Positions 59,595 through 64,000 of a stretch of 64,000 nt of DNA are shown here, one piece after another. Made by a program: the position numbers and the translations under genes. The DNA is from Actinomadura opuntiae (GTDB lineage: Bacteria > Actinomycetota > Actinomycetes > Streptosporangiales > Streptosporangiaceae): NCBI RefSeq assembly GCF_030283205.1, contig NZ_JASNWF010000011.1, positions 124,001-188,000 on the forward strand. The letters are read 5' to 3'. Every line of letters starts with the position of its first letter. The first letter of the stretch is position 1. The notes beneath the pieces were generated by a model. The model had not been told where the DNA came from and did no database searches. It worked only from the letters and a program-made list of their open reading frames with translations.

Positions 59595-61733
59595 TCAGAC
59601 GGCCCGCGCGGCGGGCTCGGGCGCGGGCTCGGGCTCGCGGAGCGGGAAATGGCACGCGGCGACGTGGCCGGGACCGAAGTCGCGCAGCACCGGCTCCTCC
59701 TCGGCGCACCGGGCCTCCGCGCGCGGGCAGCGCGTGCGGAAGCGGCAGCCGGACGGCGGATCGAACGGGCTGGGCATCTCGATGGCGCCGCCCGCCTGGT
59801 CGCCGGCCTCGGCGCCCGCGTCCCCCGCGGCTCCGGCGCCCGGCTCCGGCACGGGGATGGCGGCGATCAGCCCCGCGGTGTAGGGGTGCGCGGCGCGCAG
59901 GTAGACGTCGTCCGGCGAGCCGATCTCGACCAGCTTCCCCAGGTACATCACCCCGACCGTGTCCGCCAGGTAGCGGACGACGGTGAGGTCATGGGAGATC
60001 ACCACGAAGGTGAGGTCGTGCTTGGCCTGGAGCCGCCGCATGAGGTTGAGCACCTGCGACCGGATCGACACGTCCAGCGCGCTCACGGGCTCGTCGGCCA
60101 CGATCACGCGCGGGTTGAGCGCCAGCGCCCGGGCCAGCGCGATGCGCTGGCGCTGCCCGCCGGAGAACTCGTGCGGGTGCCGGTCCAGGACGTCGTGCGG
60201 CAGCCCGACCTCGTCCAGGAGGCCGTGGATCGCCGCGAGCCGCTCCCCGGCCGTCCCGACGCCCTGCGCCGCGAACGGCTCCGCCAGGGCGGCGCCGACG
60301 CGCATCCGCGGGTCGAGCGCGTCGAGCGAGTCCTGGAACATCATCTGCAGGTCGCGGCGGTGCCGGCGCAGCTCCCGCCCGCGCAGGCGGGCGAGGTCGC
60401 CGCCGAGCGCGGTGACGCCGCCGGACGAGGGCTTCTCCAGCGCGACGAGCATCCGGGCCAGCGTGCTCTTGCCGGAGCCGGACTCGCCCACGAGCCCGAA
60501 GGTCCGGCCGCGCGGCACCTCGAACGACACTCCGGAGACGGCCTTGACGCTCCGCGCCGGACCGCGCAGCGGCCGGCCGGCCGGGTACTCCTTGACCAGG
60601 TCCTCGACGACCATCACGGGGTCGGCTGCGCCGGCCGCGGGCGCCTCGGGCCCCGTGGTCGCCGGCGCGGCGTCCGCCGCGGGCGCGGCCACCTTCGCGG
60701 GGCCGGGCGCCGCCGCCGGGAGCGGGCCGTCGACCGGGTGCCAGCAGGCCACCGTGTGCCCGGGCCGCGGCTCGGTGAGCGCCGGCGCCTCCGTCCGGCA
60801 GCGGTCGTCGGCGCGCCCGCAGCGGTCGGCGAAGCGGCATCCGGCGGGCGGGGCGGCCAGGTCCGGCGGGGAGCCGGGGATGGAGAACAGGACGTCCTCG
60901 CGCCGCTGGGTCAGCCGCGGCGTGCACGCGAGCAGGCCCTGCGCGTACGGGTGGCGCATGCCCGTGAACAGCTCGGCCGTGCCGGCGCTCTCGATGACGC
61001 CCCCGGCGTACATGACGCCGACCCGGTCGACCCACTGCGCGACGACCCCCATGTCATGGGTGATCAGCAGCATGGCCATGCCGAGCCGCTCCTTGAGGTC
61101 GTGCAGCAGCCGCAGCACCTGCGCCTGCACGGTCACGTCGAGCGCCGTGGTCGGCTCGTCGGCGATCAGCACCTTCGGCTCGCAGGACAGCGCCATGGCG
61201 ATCATGACCCGCTGCCGGAGCCCGCCGGACAGCTCGTGCGGGTACTGGCCGAGCCGTTCGGCGGGGCCGGCGATGCCGACCATCGCGAGCATCTCCAGGG
61301 CCCGGTCCCGCGCCTCCTTGCGGCTCGCGCCGCGGTGCAGCCGGACCGGTTCGGCGATCTGCTCGCCGATGGTCCTGGTGGGGTTGAGCGACGTCATCGG
61401 GTCCTGGAAGACCATCGCGATCTCGTTGCCGCGGATCCGCTGGTAGCGCCGCTCCGGCAGGTCGGCCAGCTCGCGGCCCTCCAGCCTGATCGACCCCCCG
61501 GTGACCCGCCCGCCCGGCGGCAGCAGCCCCATCACCGACAGGCCGGTCATCGACTTGCCGGAGCCCGACTCCCCCACCAGCCCGAGCGTCTCGCCCCGGC
61601 GCAGGGTCAGGTCGACCCCGTCGACGGCGCGGACCTCCGACCGGCTCGTCCGGATGCTCGTGCACAGCCCCTCGACCGCCAGCAGGGGCTCCTCGCCGGT
61701 CCTCACATCGCCACCTCTCGCGCCGGCGGCCAT
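59595..61733 (-). CDS. Dipeptide/oligopeptide ABC ATPase, DppD-DppF fusion
   Basis: A 712-residue protein with two ATPase domains. First: GESGSGKSM, LSGGLRQRVMIAMALSC, VLIADEPTTALD. Second: GESGSGKSTLARML, FSGGQRQRIALARALAL, VIVADEPVSALD. Each half ends with the oligopeptide-transporter domain containing a Cys-rich motif (CRFADRCGRADDRC; CRFRTRCPRAEARC), which may bind an iron-sulfur cluster. An Ala/Pro linker joins the halves. Normally these are two genes. The ATG shares a base with the permease stop (TGATG). Confidence 0.92.
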   Translation of the reverse strand: MAAGARGGDVRTGEEPLLAVEGLCTSIRTSRSEVRAVDGVDLTLRRGETLGLVGESGSGKSMTGLSVMGLLPPGGRVTGGSIRLEGRELADLPERRYQRIRGNEIAMVFQDPMTSLNPTRTIGEQIAEPVRLHRGASRKEARDRALEMLAMVGIAGPAERLGQYPHELSGGLRQRVMIAMALSCEPKVLIADEPTTALDVTVQAQVLRLLHDLKERLGMAMLLITHDMGVVAQWVDRVGVMYAGGVIESAGTAELFTGMRHPYAQGLLACTPRLTQRREDVLFSIPGSPPDLAAPPAGCRFADRCGRADDRCRTEAPALTEPRPGHTVACWHPVDGPLPAAAPGPAKVAAPAADAAPATTGPEAPAAGAADPVMVVEDLVKEYPAGRPLRGPARSVKAVSGVSFEVPRGRTFGLVGESGSGKSTLARMLVALEKPSSGGVTALGGDLARLRGRELRRHRRDLQMMFQDSLDALDPRMRVGAALAEPFAAQGVGTAGERLAAIHGLLDEVGLPHDVLDRHPHEFSGGQRQRIALARALALNPRVIVADEPVSALDVSIRSQVLNLMRRLQAKHDLTFVVISHDLTVVRYLADTVGVMYLGKLVEIGSPDDVYLRAAHPYTAGLIAAIPVPEPGAGAAGDAGAEAGDQAGGAIEMPSPFDPPSGCRFRTRCPRAEARCAEEEPVLRDFGPGHVAACHFPLREPEPAPEPAARAV

Positions 61734-62653
61734 CAGCGCCGCCTCAGCCGTACGTCGATCGAGTCGCGCAGCGCGTCCCCGACGAAGTTGAACGCCATGA
61801 CCACCAGGACCAGGCAGCCGCCGACCGGGTAGATCAGCCACCAGGAGCCGTCGAGCAGGGAGCTCACGCCCTTGGACAGCTGGGTGCCCCACTCGACGGC
61901 CGGGTAGTTGAGGCCGAAGCCGAGGAAGCCCAGCAGCGACACCGCGATGATCGCGTCGGCGACCTGGAAGGTGATGTTCACGATCACCACGCCGAGCGCG
62001 TTCGGGATCAGGTGCCGGACGATGATCCGGGCCTTCGTCGCCCCCATCACCGTCGCGGCCGCGACGAACCCGCGCGAGCGCAGCGCCAGCACCTCGGCCC
62101 GCACCAGCCGGGCCGGCGCGAGCCAGGAGAACGCCCCGAGGGTCAGGCTGAGCGACAGCACCGTGGAGCTGAACCGGGTCGCGATGATCAGCACGATGAA
62201 CAGGAACGGGATCGACAGCAGCGTGTCGACGACGCGCATCATGACCGCGTCGGCGAGGCCGCCCGCGAGGCCCGCGACCGTCCCGTAGAGGGTGCCGATC
62301 GCGGTGGCGATCAGCGCCGCGAGCAGCCCGATCTGCAGGGACGCCTGGCCGCCCTTCATGATCCGCCCGAGGACGTCGAAGCCCTGCGCGTCGGTGCCGA
62401 GCGGGTGCCCGCCGCCGGGCGGCAGCATGCTGTTCACCGGGTCGACGGAGATCTGCTCGGTGACGTAGAGGTGCGGGCCGACGAAGCAGAACAGGACGAA
62501 GAACACGATGATGCCGCCGCCGAGGACGGCGAGCCGGTTCCTGGTGAACTCCCGCAGGGTGAGCCGGCCGCCGCGCGTCCGGCCAGGGGGACGGGTCCCC
62601 GGCTTCTCGGGCGCGGTGAGCGCCGTGGTCCGGTCGGTCGCCGATTCGGTCAT
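61733..62653 (-). CDS. Oligopeptide ABC permease, DppC-type
   Basis: A 306-residue permease. A Thr/Pro/Arg-rich cytoplasmic start is followed by six helices and the EAA loop (VMGATKARIIVRHLIPNALG). LGTDAQGFDVLGRIMKG is the family's extracellular block. ATGA overlap with the upstream permease gene. Confidence 0.9.
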   Translation of the reverse strand: MTESATDRTTALTAPEKPGTRPPGRTRGGRLTLREFTRNRLAVLGGGIIVFFVLFCFVGPHLYVTEQISVDPVNSMLPPGGGHPLGTDAQGFDVLGRIMKGGQASLQIGLLAALIATAIGTLYGTVAGLAGGLADAVMMRVVDTLLSIPFLFIVLIIATRFSSTVLSLSLTLGAFSWLAPARLVRAEVLALRSRGFVAAATVMGATKARIIVRHLIPNALGVVIVNITFQVADAIIAVSLLGFLGFGLNYPAVEWGTQLSKGVSSLLDGSWWLIYPVGGCLVLVVMAFNFVGDALRDSIDVRLRRR

Positions 62654-63597
62654 GCCCGCCGCGTCCTCGGGTCGGTGACCGCCACGAGCAGGTCGGCCAC
62701 GAGATTGCCCAGGACGGTCAGGGTCGCCGCGATCAGCGTGTAGCCCAGCAGCACCGGATAGTCCTGGTTGTTCAGGGCGTTGAAGAACAGCAGCCCCAGC
62801 CCCGGGTAGTTGAAGACCGACTCGACCACCAGGTTGCCGGCGAGCAGCAGCGGGATCGACATGCCGATCAGGGTCACCAGCGGCGCGCAGGCGTTGCGGA
62901 GCAGGTGCCGGGTGAGGACCATGCGCATGGACAGGCCCTTCGACCGCGCCACGGTGATGTAGTCCTGCGCGAGCTGGTCGAGCGCCGCCGACCGCTGGTA
63001 CCGCGAGAAGAGCGCGACCGTCACGCCGGTCAGCGTCAGCACCGGCAGCAGCATGGCGCGCGGGTCGGTGAAGATCACGAAGGCCGAGCTGGACTGGGAC
63101 GCCTGCGCGGGAAGGACGCCCAGCCCCATCGCGAAGACCTGGATCAGCAGCATCGCCAGCAGGAAGACGGGCATCGAGTAGGCGACGAAGGTGAGGGTCG
63201 TCAGCACGGTGTCGCCGATGCCGCCGCGCTTCACCGCCTGGAAGACGCCGAGCGGGACCGCGATGCCGATCGCCAGGATCAGCGCCACGGCCGACAGCAG
63301 GGCGGTCCGCCCGGCGTTCTCGGCCACCAGCGCGTTCACGCTCTGGTTCAGCTTGTAGGAGTACCCGAGGTCGCCGTGCAGCAGATGCCCCAGGTAGCTG
63401 AGGTACTGCACGACGATCGACCGGTCGTAGCCGTGCTCGTGCTCGAACGCGGCCACCGCCCCCGGGCTCGCCTGGACGCCGAGGATGGCGCGGCCGGGCG
63501 AGCCGGCCATCCCGTGCAGCAGGACGAAGGTGATCACCGAGACGCCCAGGATCACGATCACCGACGTCGCGAGCCGCCGCAGCGCGTACTGGATCAC
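62650..63597 (-). CDS. Oligopeptide ABC permease, DppB-type
   Basis: A 315-residue permease starting MIQYALRRLATSVIVILGVS, the typical DppB start. HLLHGDLGYSYKLNQSV, the EAA-type loop (MRMVLTRHLLRNACAPLVTL) and NYPGLGLLFFNALNNQDYPV are conserved. Six helices expected. GAAAGGAGGCG precedes the ATG. Confidence 0.9.
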   Translation of the reverse strand: MIQYALRRLATSVIVILGVSVITFVLLHGMAGSPGRAILGVQASPGAVAAFEHEHGYDRSIVVQYLSYLGHLLHGDLGYSYKLNQSVNALVAENAGRTALLSAVALILAIGIAVPLGVFQAVKRGGIGDTVLTTLTFVAYSMPVFLLAMLLIQVFAMGLGVLPAQASQSSSAFVIFTDPRAMLLPVLTLTGVTVALFSRYQRSAALDQLAQDYITVARSKGLSMRMVLTRHLLRNACAPLVTLIGMSIPLLLAGNLVVESVFNYPGLGLLFFNALNNQDYPVLLGYTLIAATLTVLGNLVADLLVAVTDPRTRRA

Positions 63598-63646
63598 GTT
63601 CCGCCTCCTTTCCGTGTCGCGGTCCCGGGCGTCGCCGGGACGCCGG

Positions 63647-64000
63647 CTAGCGCGTGTACCAGTACTCGGGGGTGAGCACGTTGGCCGGCAGGTTGGCGAA
63701 CGAGCCGGTCGGGCCGGACAGCGTCTTCTTCCAGGCCCAGATGGTCTGCGCGGCCGGCAGCCACAGCACGGGCAGGCCGGTCCGCAGGTGCTCGACCTCC
63801 GCCTGGACGGCCCTGCGGTCGGCGCCGTGCACCGAGGCGTCGATCAGCCTGTCGGTCTCGGGGTCGCCGAAGGCGCCCACGTTGCCCGAGCCCTTGGTGT
63901 CGAAGATCCCGGACGCGGTCGGGTAGGGCGGGGTGCTGAAGCCGCCCCAGGTCGACATGGCCCACTCGCCGGCCTTCGACGGCGCCGCCGGGACGTTGTA
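63647..64000 (-). CDS. Peptide-binding protein of the ABC importer, C-terminal part
   Basis: The last ~117 residues of a family 5 solute-binding protein, running off the window. AMSTWGGFSTPPYPTASGIF, NVGAFGDPETDRLIDAS and LPVLWLPAAQTIWAWKK are typical C-terminal blocks, and it ends LTPEYWYTR. It lies 49 bases upstream of dppB and should be the first gene of this operon. Confidence 0.88.
   Translation of the reverse strand, partial: YNVPAAPSKAGEWAMSTWGGFSTPPYPTASGIFDTKGSGNVGAFGDPETDRLIDASVHGADRRAVQAEVEHLRTGLPVLWLPAAQTIWAWKKTLSGPTGSFANLPANVLTPEYWYTR

Noticed and set aside
1..64000. CRISPR array, rRNA genes or a phage structural module
   Set aside because: No regularly spaced short repeats, no rRNA sequence and no phage structural genes were seen; the only phage-like gene is the integrase.

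Overview
The window is high-GC actinobacterial DNA. SsgB (a sporulation regulator), squalene-route hopanoid genes, a SigB/SigF-type sigma factor, polyphosphate glucokinase and many TetR regulators suggest a sporulating filamentous actinomycete. Streptosporangiales/Thermomonosporaceae (Actinomadura-like) is my inference from gene style; no rRNA is present to prove it.

Positions 1-11,400 are accessory DNA in decay. Broken fragments (MmyB-type regulator, TPR/WD40 protein, FAD/NAD(P)-binding protein, monooxygenase, MBL hydrolase) lie among a few intact genes (VOC protein, SAM methyltransferase, alpha/beta-hydrolase fused to a LuxR domain, LspA). A DDE insertion sequence has landed in the MBL gene, and an IS5-type element is nested in its right terminal repeat. 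Two direct repeats of about 240-255 bp (about 1,270 and 8,785) bracket most of this stretch; the first ends in a tRNA-Lys 3' fragment. A tyrosine integrase (10,034-11,212) follows, next to tRNA-Val(CAC). This looks like the remains of one or more tRNA-targeting integrative elements.

Positions 11,451-29,815 look like core genome: membrane proteins, ssgB, sthA and ppgK, then a tightly overlapping six-gene operon (sugar-binding lipoprotein, two permeases, ATPase, PHP metallohydrolase, GH38 alpha-mannosidase) that reads as glycan uptake and breakdown. Next come pabB/pabC with an ArsR-type regulator, a tRNA Gly-Cys-Val cluster, and an MFS exporter divergent from a TetR gene across a 23-bp palindrome.

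Positions 30,067-37,937 hold three secreted modular GH18 chitinases in a row, a TetR gene and an HtrA-like lipoprotein protease. A sigma-factor gene (38,038) has a perfect palindrome and an unusually complete Shine-Dalgarno sequence in front of it.

Positions 39,028-48,325 form a hopanoid locus: hpnC-hpnD-hpnE-polyprenyl synthase-shc-hpnH on the minus strand and, divergently, a PAP2/wax-ester-synthase fusion. A PAS histidine kinase, an SDR and a STAS protein follow.

Positions 51,195-64,000 hold a TetR-ferredoxin-P450 operon with a divergent MFS gene, an MpaB-family oxygenase divergent from a TetR gene across two copies of a 24-bp operator-like site, kynurenine monooxygenase and tryptophan dioxygenase genes with a divergent Lrp/AsnC regulator, and a dipeptide/oligopeptide ABC operon whose binding protein runs off the window end.
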